Virus record (IMG/VR): IMGVR_UViG_3300035698_005558
Coordinates: 1-23,239 of that record
From: a virus
Strand: one strand, 5' to 3'
Length of the DNA stretch: 23,239 nt
The notes under the pieces are model-generated. The model did not search any database, was not told the DNA's origin, and was given only the letters and a program-made list of their open reading frames with translations. A program made the translations under genes and the position numbers. Shown piece after piece: positions 13,779 to 22,714 of this stretch. The first letter of the stretch is position 1. Every line of letters begins with the position of its first letter.

Positions 13779-14744
13779 CTACGTATTCGTTTTTTGTACA
13801 TATACAATTGCATCATAATTAGATCCAGTCATGTGAGAAAGTTTAAAATCAAATCTTTCTGTTGCTACAAATCTGGTGTTATCTGATGTAATATCTTCAT
13901 CTGTCTTTACCCTAAAGTCTCTACCATATCCTAAATAAGCTTCTTTAGCTGGCATAAGAACCGCTTTATTAGCTGGAATTCTGGTAGATTCATAGATTGT
14001 AACGCCATAATACTTAGGTAAGTCGGCGTTTTTTACTAAAGGAGAAATATTACCAACCATATCTCCTCTTGTTGCTCTATCAATACGAAGATCGTGAGCG
14101 ATTTCTGGTGAACAGAAAAATACTAATTCTCCCATATCCTTGTAAACACCTAAGTTTTTGATTGCTTCTGATATTGCATTACTAGCACCGAAGTCAGTTG
14201 CTGATGTATAACTAACTGCTGTAGCTGTTGCTAAATTAGCTGCTAAATAAAATAGTCCATCTACAACTCTAGTTTTACCTGAACTTGTTCTATCTTTTAG
14301 AGTTGTTGCAAATACATTGTCTAATTCTGCTAATGCAAATCCAACAGCAAAATTTTCCATAATGAGATTCCCAACTTCATAACTAGAATCCTCAATAGTA
14401 TCGTTTGCAACATATACCCTAGCTGCTAATTTACCAGGTTGTAATACAACTGAACCTGCTGTAAATCCATCATTAACTGTTACTGTACTTGGTGCCGCAT
14501 CTGTAGCTAGCTGGTATACATTAGTAGTATCCCATGCCGTTGTAGGTAGAGATAAACTTCCACCCTTTCTTACTTCTGCTACATTAAAGATCTCTCTTAA
14601 AGGATTGATTTCTGTAATCTGTTTAACCAAATCACTTGAAATTTCTTTAGGGAGAATATCTACTCCATTACGCTGTCCTACTTCATCAGGAAGTATTAAC
14701 CCCTTGACAAATACAGAAAGCATATCTTTTTTTAATTTATCCAT
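13779..14744 (-). CDS. major capsid protein, HK97 fold
   Basis: A 321-residue protein with the composition and pattern of HK97-family major capsid proteins: helical N terminus, a REIFNVAEVRKGGSLSLPT stretch typical of the E-loop/N-arm region, long Ala/Thr-rich middle, and a C-terminal P-domain/A-domain pattern (VFFCSPEIAHDLR, KYYGVTIYES, RIPANKAVLMPAKEAYLGYGRDF, TERFDFKLSHMTGSNYDAIVYVQ). It forms the icosahedral shell. GGAGG precedes the ATG at 14744. It stands directly after the prohead protease/scaffold gene, the usual order, which strengthens the call. The short N terminus suggests that scaffold function is supplied by the neighbour's C-terminal region. Confidence 0.9.
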   Translation of the reverse strand: MDKLKKDMLSVFVKGLILPDEVGQRNGVDILPKEISSDLVKQITEINPLREIFNVAEVRKGGSLSLPTTAWDTTNVYQLATDAAPSTVTVNDGFTAGSVVLQPGKLAARVYVANDTIEDSSYEVGNLIMENFAVGFALAELDNVFATTLKDRTSSGKTRVVDGLFYLAANLATATAVSYTSATDFGASNAISEAIKNLGVYKDMGELVFFCSPEIAHDLRIDRATRGDMVGNISPLVKNADLPKYYGVTIYESTRIPANKAVLMPAKEAYLGYGRDFRVKTDEDITSDNTRFVATERFDFKLSHMTGSNYDAIVYVQKTNT

Positions 14745-14779
14745 TTTTGTTCATCCTCCAAATAATTGTGTTTAAAATA

Positions 14780-15970
14780 TCATTTTCTTGTTTTAAAATA
14801 GTTATTTAAATATGCACTCTTAATTTCTTTTTTTGTTTCTTCATCTACTTCCGGGTCAGCTAATACATCCGAAATAGTCATATTTTTAATTTTTTCTATT
14901 TCGCTTTCTACTTCTTTAGCGTTATCATCAATAGTAGCTTTTCTTTTAGGTACTTCCGCTTTCTTTTCTCCTTCAACTACTACTTCTTTTGGTTCTACTA
15001 CTTCTTCTTTCTTTGTTAAAGATTCTACTAAAGATTTTAATTCTGTTTTTAATCCTTCTACAGCTTCTTTAACTATTTCTTTAACAATATCAAGTGTTAC
15101 TACTTCACTTTTTACTTCTTCAGTTGTTTCTTCTTTAGTTTCTTCTTTAGTTTCTTCTTTAGTTTCTTCAACTTTCTTTTCTTCTTTTGCAGGTTCCACT
15201 ACTTCTTTTTTAGTCTCTTCAACGACTTCAACAGATTTAGTTTCTTCTACAGCAGGTGTTTCAACAATAGTGACTTCTTCTACTGTTTTAACTTCTTCTA
15301 CTTTTTTTACTTCTACTTCTTCTACTTTTTTCTCTTCTACTTTCACATTCAGCCCTCCTTTTATATCGGAATTAGCTTGCGTTTTTGTTTGTATATATTC
15401 ATCAAAGCTTTTTAAAGCTAATTGTGCTATTTGTTTAACTCCATCATTTTCAGTCTGTAACATATTTTGTAAAGCATCTTTATTACATGGAACAGTAACA
15501 TGAGAAATCTCTAATAATTCTACATCAGTATATGTTCTCCATACTCCAGTTTCAGCAAATTTTTCTTCAGAAGAATCCTCCCAACCATGTGGTATAAATC
15601 CTACTGAATAAGCTGCTAAACCTTTTGATGCTAGAAAATATGCCCAATCTGCCTCATCATTGCCCTTTCCTACGAAATATTCAAAATCTGCTATAACTTC
15701 TCCATCTTTAACATGGATATCTAAAGCTTGACCAATTGTCTTTCTTAGATCTCCAATTGAAAATGCACCTCCACCAGTTTCATGTGAGGATACTAAAATA
15801 GGATGTTTCTTATAACTTTCTATTCTCTTCTCCCATGCATCCGTTTTAATTATTTCCTGGGTTCTATCTACTCCATTAGTAGATATAGTAGCAGAAACTA
15901 CATTTTCAGCCTTACTAAGTTTATCAACTTTTACACTACTTTGAAAAAATTTTCTCTTCATATCAGACAT
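14780..15970 (-). CDS. nested short form: prohead protease plus scaffold
   Basis: Initiation at the ATG at 15970 would give MSDMKRKFFQSS and the usual N terminus of a prohead protease, 396 residues in all. GAGGTGA lies seven to eight bases upstream. The preceding residues (NIMCLYKRGEKA) look like linker. The C-terminal region includes a 12-base tandem repeat coding EETK at about 15122-15169. Whether the long form, the short form or both are made is an inference from the ribosome-binding site. Confidence 0.6.
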   Translation of the reverse strand: MSDMKRKFFQSSVKVDKLSKAENVVSATISTNGVDRTQEIIKTDAWEKRIESYKKHPILVSSHETGGGAFSIGDLRKTIGQALDIHVKDGEVIADFEYFVGKGNDEADWAYFLASKGLAAYSVGFIPHGWEDSSEEKFAETGVWRTYTDVELLEISHVTVPCNKDALQNMLQTENDGVKQIAQLALKSFDEYIQTKTQANSDIKGGLNVKVEEKKVEEVEVKKVEEVKTVEEVTIVETPAVEETKSVEVVEETKKEVVEPAKEEKKVEETKEETKEETKEETTEEVKSEVVTLDIVKEIVKEAVEGLKTELKSLVESLTKKEEVVEPKEVVVEGEKKAEVPKRKATIDDNAKEVESEIEKIKNMTISDVLADPEVDEETKKEIKSAYLNNYFKTRK

Positions 15971-16666
15971 AGCTTTCTCACCTCTTTTATATAGACACAT
16001 AATATTGTTAAATGTTCTTTTATTATTTTCTATATTTATTATTTGTCCCGCTTTTATAATATTATTACTAAACTTATTCTCCATATACGTACTTGAACCT
16101 AAAATGTGTATGTTTTTCGCACTAAATTTATCTAAATCTGTAATAGATTGATTAATTGGTTGTAATTTTTTGTATTCCCACTTCAAACTAGTGATAATAT
16201 CATCACAAGAGGTGATAACTTGTAAACTTTTCTCTGATAAATCCTCTATTGGTGTAATAAATGCTGTTGTTTTCTTATAAATAAATCCAAAACTATCACA
16301 AATAGTTGGTTTATCGTGTATTGTAGGTACAGAATGGAAATTAGTATGAAATTTTTTAAACATTTTAATAGGTATAAATGCCAAGTACTCATTCATTACA
16401 GGGTATCTATCTAAACATATCTTTTCAAACGACTTAGTACAGAAACATCTTATTAAACTATTTGGTCGAATATGAGATTTTACCTTTTCTATATCCATAA
16501 AATTTAAATGGTGTGTATGGGTTACAATTAAACTGTCAATAAAACCTTCTCCCCACTCTTTGTCCCAATCTTTAGGACAGTTGACCAATATATTAGACCG
16601 TTCTTCTAATATCTTAATTGAGGGTTCTTGTCTATCTATACTGTGTGTTAGTACTTTAAATTTCAT
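14780..16666 (-). CDS. MBL-like domain / HK97 prohead protease / scaffold-like fusion
   Basis: A 628-residue ORF in three parts. Residues 1 to about 230 look like a degenerate metallo-beta-lactamase fold: LTHSIDRQEPSIKIL start, LIVTHTHHLNFMD where HxHxDH is expected (the usual Asp-His is replaced), a later HSVPTIHDKP and HILGSS. Residues 233 to about 400 are an HK97-type prohead protease with the catalytic His in VSSHETGGG and Ser in AAYSVGF. The remainder is a Glu/Lys/Val-rich coiled region with EETK repeats, resembling a scaffold. A strong internal start at 15970 (GAGGTGA then ATG) sits exactly before the protease, so a 396-residue short form is likely made too. The ATG at 16666 has AGGAG upstream. 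The protease matures the capsid shell of the next gene. Confidence 0.82.
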   Translation of the reverse strand: MKFKVLTHSIDRQEPSIKILEERSNILVNCPKDWDKEWGEGFIDSLIVTHTHHLNFMDIEKVKSHIRPNSLIRCFCTKSFEKICLDRYPVMNEYLAFIPIKMFKKFHTNFHSVPTIHDKPTICDSFGFIYKKTTAFITPIEDLSEKSLQVITSCDDIITSLKWEYKKLQPINQSITDLDKFSAKNIHILGSSTYMENKFSNNIIKAGQIINIENNKRTFNNIMCLYKRGEKAMSDMKRKFFQSSVKVDKLSKAENVVSATISTNGVDRTQEIIKTDAWEKRIESYKKHPILVSSHETGGGAFSIGDLRKTIGQALDIHVKDGEVIADFEYFVGKGNDEADWAYFLASKGLAAYSVGFIPHGWEDSSEEKFAETGVWRTYTDVELLEISHVTVPCNKDALQNMLQTENDGVKQIAQLALKSFDEYIQTKTQANSDIKGGLNVKVEEKKVEEVEVKKVEEVKTVEEVTIVETPAVEETKSVEVVEETKKEVVEPAKEEKKVEETKEETKEETKEETTEEVKSEVVTLDIVKEIVKEAVEGLKTELKSLVESLTKKEEVVEPKEVVVEGEKKAEVPKRKATIDDNAKEVESEIEKIKNMTISDVLADPEVDEETKKEIKSAYLNNYFKTRK

Positions 16667-16674
16667 AATATCTC

Positions 16675-17559
16675 CTATGTTCTTATTATTCCTGCTACTG
16701 CTAAAAATGATGGCACATTATTATGTGCTGTATCTCCACCTGTATTACCTAGCGTACCTGATAATATATTAAGTGGAGAACCTGTGGAATTTCCAACTAC
16801 ATAGCCACCACTTCCAGGGGAATATGAGTAACTTCCAATATATATTGCACCACCAGTATGAATATGTGGTGCTATCTCAGAAGTAATTAAAGTATGTGTT
16901 GCATTTCCACCACTTTGAGTTAAAGCTCCACTAATGTTTGTTTTAGGTACTCCACTATCATCCTGCTTTGCTCCAACTACAAATTTATCTACTAAATTTG
17001 GTAAATTAAATGTGGTTGATCCATCTCCAACTCCATAGATAGTTCCTATAGCACTAAATAAACTTGCATATGTTACCCTACTAATAGCCGAACCATCACA
17101 AAATATCCACCCAGTTGGTACACTTGCTATAGTACCTGCCCAATCTAAAACCATACCTGTAGAGAATGCCTGTGGACTTTCCCATGATGGGTCTGCACCA
17201 ATACCATTAGTTGTTAAGGATTTACCTGCTGTACCAGCTACTAATTCTACCCAACCTGAACCATCTCTTATTAGTATATCTCCTTGTGCTGATCCTGAGG
17301 GTGTTTCTATATAATCAGCATATTGTTTTCCACTATCTTGTAAATTTAGTGAAGCATCTAATGAGATTAAATTATCTTGAGTTCCACCTGTACATTTTAA
17401 CTTAGAACCTTCTATATTAGCAGAAGCACTAACTTTGTCATTATCTATTATTAGTACTGGATCTGTTGCTAATGCTATAGCATCCCAGTTAGCTCTTATT
17501 AAAGCTGGTGCATCCTGTAGTAACTCATTATTTGATGGTACTAATTTGTTCCAAGCCAT
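16675..17559 (-). CDS. tail collar-domain fibre protein, paralogue 3
   Basis: A 294-residue tail protein of the phage tail-collar family. The N terminus (MAWNKLVPSNNELLQDAPALIRANWDAI in pieces) is shared with the next two genes and should attach to the virion. The collar domain is at about 135-205 (GTIASVPTGWIFCDGSAISR, TIYGVGDGSTTFNLPNL). The C-terminal tip begins with a HIHTG metal-binding-like HxH and is Gly/Ser/Tyr-rich, differing from its paralogues. Such proteins trimerise and bind host surfaces. AGAGGTG precedes the ATG at 17559. It is last of the three, directly before the protease gene. Confidence 0.85.
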   Translation of the reverse strand: MAWNKLVPSNNELLQDAPALIRANWDAIALATDPVLIIDNDKVSASANIEGSKLKCTGGTQDNLISLDASLNLQDSGKQYADYIETPSGSAQGDILIRDGSGWVELVAGTAGKSLTTNGIGADPSWESPQAFSTGMVLDWAGTIASVPTGWIFCDGSAISRVTYASLFSAIGTIYGVGDGSTTFNLPNLVDKFVVGAKQDDSGVPKTNISGALTQSGGNATHTLITSEIAPHIHTGGAIYIGSYSYSPGSGGYVVGNSTGSPLNILSGTLGNTGGDTAHNNVPSFLAVAGIIRT

Positions 17560-17570
17560 TATTTACACCT

Positions 17571-18455
17571 CTAGGTTTTAATTAAAATTGACATAGCCAA
17601 ATATGGTGGTATGTTGTCATGGCTTCCACCACCCAAACTTCCTGTAGAGCCAACAATTGCTTGCTTTGTTGCTCCACTACTAGCTATATTACCCCCACCA
17701 CCTGCATGACCAGCACGATCCATATATTCTACTAAAACATTAGAAGTATCATGAGTATGGTTAGGTAATTCAGCTTCAACTAATGTATGTGTTGCATTTC
17801 CACCACTTTGTGTTAAAACTCCTGTTATGTTAGTCTTTGGTACTCCACTATCGTCTTGATAAGCTCCAACTATAGAATTATCTCTTAAATCAGGTATATT
17901 AAAAGTAGTAGTTCCATTACCTACTCCGTAAATAGTTCCTATAGTTGCAAATAAATTTGCATATGTTGTTCTGTCTATTGCACTTCCATCACAAAATAAC
18001 CAACCTGATGGTATTGATGCAATTGTTCCTGCCCACTTAATTTGAAATCCACTATCTAATACGGATGATAAATTATCCCATTCTGGGTTAGCACCTGGAC
18101 CAGTAGATAGTAATACCTCTCCACTAATTCCTACTGGTAATCTTGTATATGTACTACCATTATAATAAGTTATATCCCCCTGTGCTGAACTAGATGGAAC
18201 TGATAAAAAATCAGTATCTTTTAATCCACTTGTTTGGAAATTCAAGTTTGCATCTAAAGTTATATAATCTCCACTAGCTCCACCAGTACATTTAAATTTA
18301 GAGATTTCTATATTAGCAGTTGGAGATACCATAGCGTTAGTTATCTGCAATGCTGCATCTAACCTAGTTTCTAATTGATTCCAGTTTTCTCTAATAACTG
18401 CTGGACTATCTATAAGATATGCTGAATCTTCTGGTTTAAGCTTTTCCCACGCCAT
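17571..18455 (-). CDS. tail collar-domain fibre protein, paralogue 2
   Basis: Same layout as its neighbours: an N-terminal attachment region beginning MAWEKLKPEDSAYL, an ISKFKCTGGASGDYITLDANLNF segment, a collar domain with IPSGWLFCDGSAIDRTTY and GVGNGTTTFNIPDL, and a variable C-terminal tip after LPNHTHDTSN. The tip is Gly-rich (DRAGHAGGGGNIAS) and unlike the other two. 294 residues. GGAGG precedes the ATG at 18455. A likely receptor-binding or short fibre subunit. Confidence 0.85.
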   Translation of the reverse strand: MAWEKLKPEDSAYLIDSPAVIRENWNQLETRLDAALQITNAMVSPTANIEISKFKCTGGASGDYITLDANLNFQTSGLKDTDFLSVPSSSAQGDITYYNGSTYTRLPVGISGEVLLSTGPGANPEWDNLSSVLDSGFQIKWAGTIASIPSGWLFCDGSAIDRTTYANLFATIGTIYGVGNGTTTFNIPDLRDNSIVGAYQDDSGVPKTNITGVLTQSGGNATHTLVEAELPNHTHDTSNVLVEYMDRAGHAGGGGNIASSGATKQAIVGSTGSLGGGSHDNIPPYLAMSILIKT

Positions 18456-18469
18456 TGAAATTCCTCCGA

Positions 18470-19372
18470 TTAAGTTTTAATTATATATGATGAAACTTTA
18501 TAAGGGTGTATATTATTATGTCCTGTATCCGAACCAGTATTATTAATATATGCAACACCAGCTATAAATTGTCCACCACCCTCCTTTAGGAGTTTTAACC
18601 CAGTTCCTCCTGGGGTTGCACAAAAATATTGAGAAAAGATTGTTGCTTCCATACTCCCTAACGTATGTGTATGTGCTGGTAATTCAGCAGTTGTTAATAC
18701 ATGTGTTGCCTCTCCGCCAGTCTGTAGTAAACTTCCTGTAATATTAGATTTTGGAATACCTGAGTCATCTTGTTTAGCACCTACTACTAAGTTATCTACA
18801 AGATTGGGTAAATTAAATGTTGTTACTCCATCCCCTACTCCATATATTACACCTACAATTGCAAATAAAGCAGCATATGTTCCCCTACTAACCTGACTTC
18901 CATCACATAGTAACCATCCTGAAGGTATACCAGCTATTGTTCCTGCCCAAGGTAATATTAATGCAGATAATAATGTAGTATCTTTTGGGTCTTCCCATGT
19001 AGGATTAGCTGCTGCACCATTTGTTGTTAAAACATAACCATCTGTTCCTGCTGCAAGTCTTACGTAAGCTGATCCACTATAATACATTACATCACCTTGA
19101 ACCTTTGTAACAGGTAATAATACTATATCATTAATATCCTCTCCGCTACTTTGAAGATTTAAGGAAGCATCTAAAGAAACTATATCGTCTTCTGTTTCTC
19201 CAGTTATCTTACATTTAGAACATTCTATATTAGCAGAAGCAGATACTTTTGCATTTGTATGTAACAAACTTGCATCTGTTCCCAGTTCTATAGCTGCCCA
19301 GTTATCCCTTATTTCTCCAGGAGCATTTATTAATAAGCCATCGTTTTCAGGCTTTAGCTCGTTCCATGCCAT
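18470..19372 (-). CDS. tail collar-domain fibre protein, paralogue 1
   Basis: A 300-residue member of the same tandem family, starting MAWNELKPENDGLL. It has the ANIECSKCKITGE segment, collar domain (IPSGWLLCDGSQVSRGTY; GVGDGVTTFNLPNL), an LPAHTHTLGS HxH motif, and its own C-terminal tip (FSQYFCATPGGTGLKLLKEG). The shared end HNNI/SYIIKT is also seen in the siblings. AGGTGA precedes the ATG, and the start overlaps the stop of the preceding Cys/His protein, so translation is coupled. Probably a receptor-binding fibre. Confidence 0.85.
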   Translation of the reverse strand: MAWNELKPENDGLLINAPGEIRDNWAAIELGTDASLLHTNAKVSASANIECSKCKITGETEDDIVSLDASLNLQSSGEDINDIVLLPVTKVQGDVMYYSGSAYVRLAAGTDGYVLTTNGAAANPTWEDPKDTTLLSALILPWAGTIAGIPSGWLLCDGSQVSRGTYAALFAIVGVIYGVGDGVTTFNLPNLVDNLVVGAKQDDSGIPKSNITGSLLQTGGEATHVLTTAELPAHTHTLGSMEATIFSQYFCATPGGTGLKLLKEGGGQFIAGVAYINNTGSDTGHNNIHPYKVSSYIIKT

Positions 19373-19626
19373 TACTTAGTCACCTCATTAATTACTCTTG
19401 TTCTAAATCCTTCTTTATCTCTCTCTACTTTTCCTCTAACTTGCATGTAATCTAAAAAGCATGTATCATGAAAATATAGTCTTGTCTTGTATGCTTGTCT
19501 TTGTTGCTCATTTCTAAATAGATGTTTATGACATACGTTAGTTACTCTTTGTGTAAATCTAACTCTTGGTTTAAATTCTATATAAGCTAATGAAGTTATT
19601 TCTTTTCCGCAATGGTCACATTTCAT
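19372..19626 (-). CDS. small Cys/His zinc-binding protein (84 aa)
   Basis: An 84-residue basic protein with CDHCG at the N terminus and later CHKHLF and HDTC, enough ligands for one zinc finger. AAGGAG precedes the ATG at 19626. Its position between a two-TM protein and the fibre genes does not reveal a role. It might be a transcription or assembly factor, but no family is recognised. Confidence 0.7.
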   Translation of the reverse strand: MKCDHCGKEITSLAYIEFKPRVRFTQRVTNVCHKHLFRNEQQRQAYKTRLYFHDTCFLDYMQVRGKVERDKEGFRTRVINEVTK

Positions 19627-19637
19627 AATTTTCTCCT

Positions 19638-19859
19638 TTATGTCTTATAATTATATACTACTGTTGCTAACCATAGAATAAAAAATCCTATGACAGTAAG
19701 CCAACTACCTAAACTAATATATATAAAAAATAAATATAAATAAATATTCTCTTCTAAAAATATTTCAGGTAGATTTCGTATAATAGAAAATATACTTATA
19801 CTTGCAAAAAAAGATATCATCAGTAAGAAACCTATTAACCAAATATAAAATAATATCAT
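19638..19859 (-). CDS. two-TM membrane protein, possible holin
   Basis: A 73-residue very hydrophobic protein with one segment at about 2-28 and another at about 41-68, joined by a short polar turn (RNLPEIFLEENIY). Size and topology fit a class II holin, and phage holins often sit near tail fibres, but no endolysin gene is seen in the window, so this is only a possibility. The ATG overlaps the stop of the preceding gene as ATGA. Confidence 0.6.
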   Translation of the reverse strand: MILFYIWLIGFLLMISFFASISIFSIIRNLPEIFLEENIYLYLFFIYISLGSWLTVIGFFILWLATVVYNYKT

Positions 19860-20110
19860 GATCTCAAGCCCTCCATTTCTTCTATTTGTTGTACGTAATT
19901 CTTTATTCTGTTTTCTAACTTAGTTATGTCTACTACATTTCTTAACGTTATACTACAATTAGGAAATGCTACTACACCATTAGAATCTATTTGATCATAT
20001 AGTGCTATTACATCTTTAATAGTATCGTCTTTATTAAACTTTATTATTAATTGTTTAAGTTCAATCTTAACTACTTCTTTTACTACCTTTTTAACTTTCT
20101 TCTTAGTCAT
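19856..20110 (-). CDS. hypothetical protein with Lys-rich N terminus (84 aa)
   Basis: An 84-residue protein starting with a run of Lys/Val (TKKKVKKVVKEVVKIE), followed by a mixed alpha/beta part and a C-terminal helix (LENRIKNYVQQIEEMEGL) that could form a coiled coil. GGGGA precedes the ATG at 20110. Its stop overlaps the two-TM gene. No family recognised. Confidence 0.68.
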   Translation of the reverse strand: MTKKKVKKVVKEVVKIELKQLIIKFNKDDTIKDVIALYDQIDSNGVVAFPNCSITLRNVVDITKLENRIKNYVQQIEEMEGLRS

Positions 20111-20119
20111 AGTATTCCC

Positions 20120-20448
20120 CTATTTAGTATTTTCATTAATTAATATCATCATTAATAAACCAAGTACATCTTGATCCATAATATTAAACCCCTTTTTAAG
20201 GAGTTGCTTTTTTATTTCATCTATATCCAACTCTTTATTTTTATATTGCTCCCTTATTAATAACACTTCTTTTTCTAGTTTATTAAACTTTATTTTAGCT
20301 TTATCCTTTAAATTTTCCTTTTTAAACTCCTCTAATGCACCTTTTAAAGCTCTCTTTACCTTTATTTTGTAATTTTATGCTTTATGAAGTACCAATAATT
20401 AGAGCATTCATTCCTAATACTACCTAAAAAATTAACAAATTTATTCAT
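20120..20448 (-). pseudogene. small gene broken by a -1 frameshift (or programmed slip)
   Basis: The first frame starts at an ATG at 20448 with AGGAGG in front, and reads MNKFVNFLGSIRNEC onward for 28 codons to a TAA at 20362-20364. In the -1 frame the sequence then continues for about 80 codons as a well-formed charged helix (KVKRALKGALEEFKKENLKD, then KKQLLKKGFNIMDQDVLGLL) to TAG at 20120, but that frame has no start of its own. The two join at an A run on the minus strand (20365-20368). Together they would make a protein of about 110 residues. A one-base error in the run, a mutation, or frameshifting by slippage all fit. Confidence 0.5.
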
Positions 20449-20462
20449 AATTTTCCTCCTCA

Positions 20463-22679
20463 TTAATACCCATGTATTTGATAACTAAAATCTCCTGTTG
20501 TTACTGCGTGTGCTATATCATATAATTTTACTGTGAATCCAGTTATAGTTGGATTAACTGAGTATAAATAGTAAATTCCTGTTCCTGAAAGTATACTTAT
20601 AGCAACAGATGGTGTTACTGTGAAACCTTTGGCATATGTTACTGCTTTTCCTGTTGCTGCTACTGCTACTGTATCACTTCCAAATTCATCTACGTCTGGT
20701 GCATCTACTTTAATAGTTAATGCTGATACTGTTGTTACTTCATCAAGTGTCTCTTTATTAAGAGTCATTCTTATCTCGAAATATCGCATTTTATAATCCA
20801 CTGAATGAAATTCTACCCAATCTTCCCATGTTATATTATCTTCTGAGGTTCTTATTTCAAGTGTAGCACCATTTGGGTAATCCCTTCCTGACCACCTTAA
20901 ACTAGGATCATCATCAAATGCTGCTGTAGCTGATGAATTCCATGCTAATGAACTTGAGGCAGATGTTACAGTATATTCAAGTATTACTCGTGCCGTTAGT
21001 ATATAAGTTAAATCTATAATTGCTGTTGTATATGTTCCTGTTAACTTTCCTGTGTCTAATATTAAGTTATTACCACTTACTACTGTATCAACCTTAGTTC
21101 CTGTCCATGCTGTATGTTCATTTTGACTATGATCTATGTTTGAAAATGGTATCTCATCTACTGTTACTGTTCCACTTATTGCTGCATCACAATATATACC
21201 ACTTGTAGATACTGACTTAATCCAATACGTCTGAGACCCTAATACAATATCACTTAATCTATAAGGGTGGGGTGGTAACTTAGTTGCTACTACTTCTCCT
21301 GCTCCCCATGTACTTCCTCTACGTATTTCATAGAAATATACATCTGCATCCCCTATTTGGTCCCAATAAAAAATGATTCTGTTCTGGTATCTATTTACTA
21401 GAAAGGTTGTTACATCATCAGGTACTGCTAACTTACCCTCTGTTATTATTTCATCATATGTTGCTTCGGGTATTGGTTGTTTTTCTCCACTATCTGTTAT
21501 TACCCTTACTGCTACTCTATATGTAACTTTTGATTCAACATTACGGATTGTATAAAATGTTTTATATGACAATCCCTGATACTCCCAAGAACTTCCACTA
21601 TCTAATGATGTCCATATTTCATAATGATCTACTTTCTTTACGAATCTTTGATCAAACTCTGGTGGTTGAAATGACACTTCTATAGCACTTGCTACTGTAC
21701 CATCTTTTTGTGTGTATAATACTTCTCCTAGATCAACACTCAGTACTGCTGGTATATCTAGTAATAATAGTGAGTAATTATCTTCTGGCATAACAATAGT
21801 ACCATCTGTATATATAGCTGATGTATGTTCTAATCCTGTTATCTCTACTTCACCTTGCTTTGTTCTTTTAATTGAGAGTATTCTATACTTTTTATTCACA
21901 CTTCCTTGAATACCTATGTTCCATAAATCATATGCTGTTGGAGTAAAGCCAAATGCTGAAGATACTGTTACAGAAGTGTGTGTACCTGCTCCAGTAGTTA
22001 TAGTTTGTGTTTCCAATGTATCATTTGTATTGTCTCTTAATTCTATATCGTATGTTGTTCCACTAGACAATGTAACTGAATCATCTAACTGTATTACTGT
22101 AGTTGTTGATCCTGATGCTACTCTTCCACCAAATCCCCATTGTGGTACATCATGTTGAAAACCTATAATGTCTCCTGCTTGACTAGTTACTGCATCAATA
22201 CCTGTTCTAAACATAATCATTCTTATATTATTCTTAGCTGAGTTAAGCATAAAATCTCCATCTCTTAATATCTGTGATACTCTAGTACATCCAAAATAAG
22301 GTATTGTTTTCTTACGTACTTCTTCTGTTTCTAATGCAGTTGCATCAGCTATTTCTATTTGATCTCTTTCATAGTTCTTATTCTTATTAGTGAACTGGAA
22401 TTCAATTAAGTTAGGTCTTTGTTTGTTCGTTACATATTGAACTGAGAATGAATCTTTTATAATGTTTCCCATTGTAAATAACTGTACTGGTGTATCATCC
22501 TTATCTAATATTAATCTAATTGTATTTCCTTGAAATATTGGTATACCTCTAAAGGTTGTGCTAAGTTGTGATAGTAGGTCTATTAAAGATGAAGAACTAT
22601 CTACAACAATATCCAGTCTAAATCTTTTCTCATAATTACCATCAGAGTTTAATACTTTTTCTTCACAATACTGTGACAT
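20463..22679 (-). CDS. tail tip / central fibre protein (J-like), 3' fragment
   Basis: This 738-residue frame is the C-terminal bulk of a lambda gpJ-type tail tip protein. The early part has the conserved hub pattern (IPIFQGNTIRLILD, RPNLIEFQFTNKN, YFGCTRVSQILRD, DAVTSQAGDIIGFQHD, GLEHTSAIY). It continues with fibronectin-III-like repeats (VDHYEIWTSLDSGSSW... YTIRNVESKVTYRVAVRVITDSG; then a second), and a beta-rich C terminus. The ATG at 22679 has no ribosome-binding site, and the upstream codons (ITDLDLPTLVE) still read as protein, continuing back to a frameshift near 22720. It is therefore the rest of the gene that enters from the window edge. The protein would cap the tail and contact the host. 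Confidence 0.82.
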   Translation of the reverse strand: MSQYCEEKVLNSDGNYEKRFRLDIVVDSSSSLIDLLSQLSTTFRGIPIFQGNTIRLILDKDDTPVQLFTMGNIIKDSFSVQYVTNKQRPNLIEFQFTNKNKNYERDQIEIADATALETEEVRKKTIPYFGCTRVSQILRDGDFMLNSAKNNIRMIMFRTGIDAVTSQAGDIIGFQHDVPQWGFGGRVASGSTTTVIQLDDSVTLSSGTTYDIELRDNTNDTLETQTITTGAGTHTSVTVSSAFGFTPTAYDLWNIGIQGSVNKKYRILSIKRTKQGEVEITGLEHTSAIYTDGTIVMPEDNYSLLLLDIPAVLSVDLGEVLYTQKDGTVASAIEVSFQPPEFDQRFVKKVDHYEIWTSLDSGSSWEYQGLSYKTFYTIRNVESKVTYRVAVRVITDSGEKQPIPEATYDEIITEGKLAVPDDVTTFLVNRYQNRIIFYWDQIGDADVYFYEIRRGSTWGAGEVVATKLPPHPYRLSDIVLGSQTYWIKSVSTSGIYCDAAISGTVTVDEIPFSNIDHSQNEHTAWTGTKVDTVVSGNNLILDTGKLTGTYTTAIIDLTYILTARVILEYTVTSASSSLAWNSSATAAFDDDPSLRWSGRDYPNGATLEIRTSEDNITWEDWVEFHSVDYKMRYFEIRMTLNKETLDEVTTVSALTIKVDAPDVDEFGSDTVAVAATGKAVTYAKGFTVTPSVAISILSGTGIYYLYSVNPTITGFTVKLYDIAHAVTTGDFSYQIHGY

Positions 22680-22714
22680 TTCTACTAATGTTGGTAAATC
22701 TAAGTCAGTTATTT

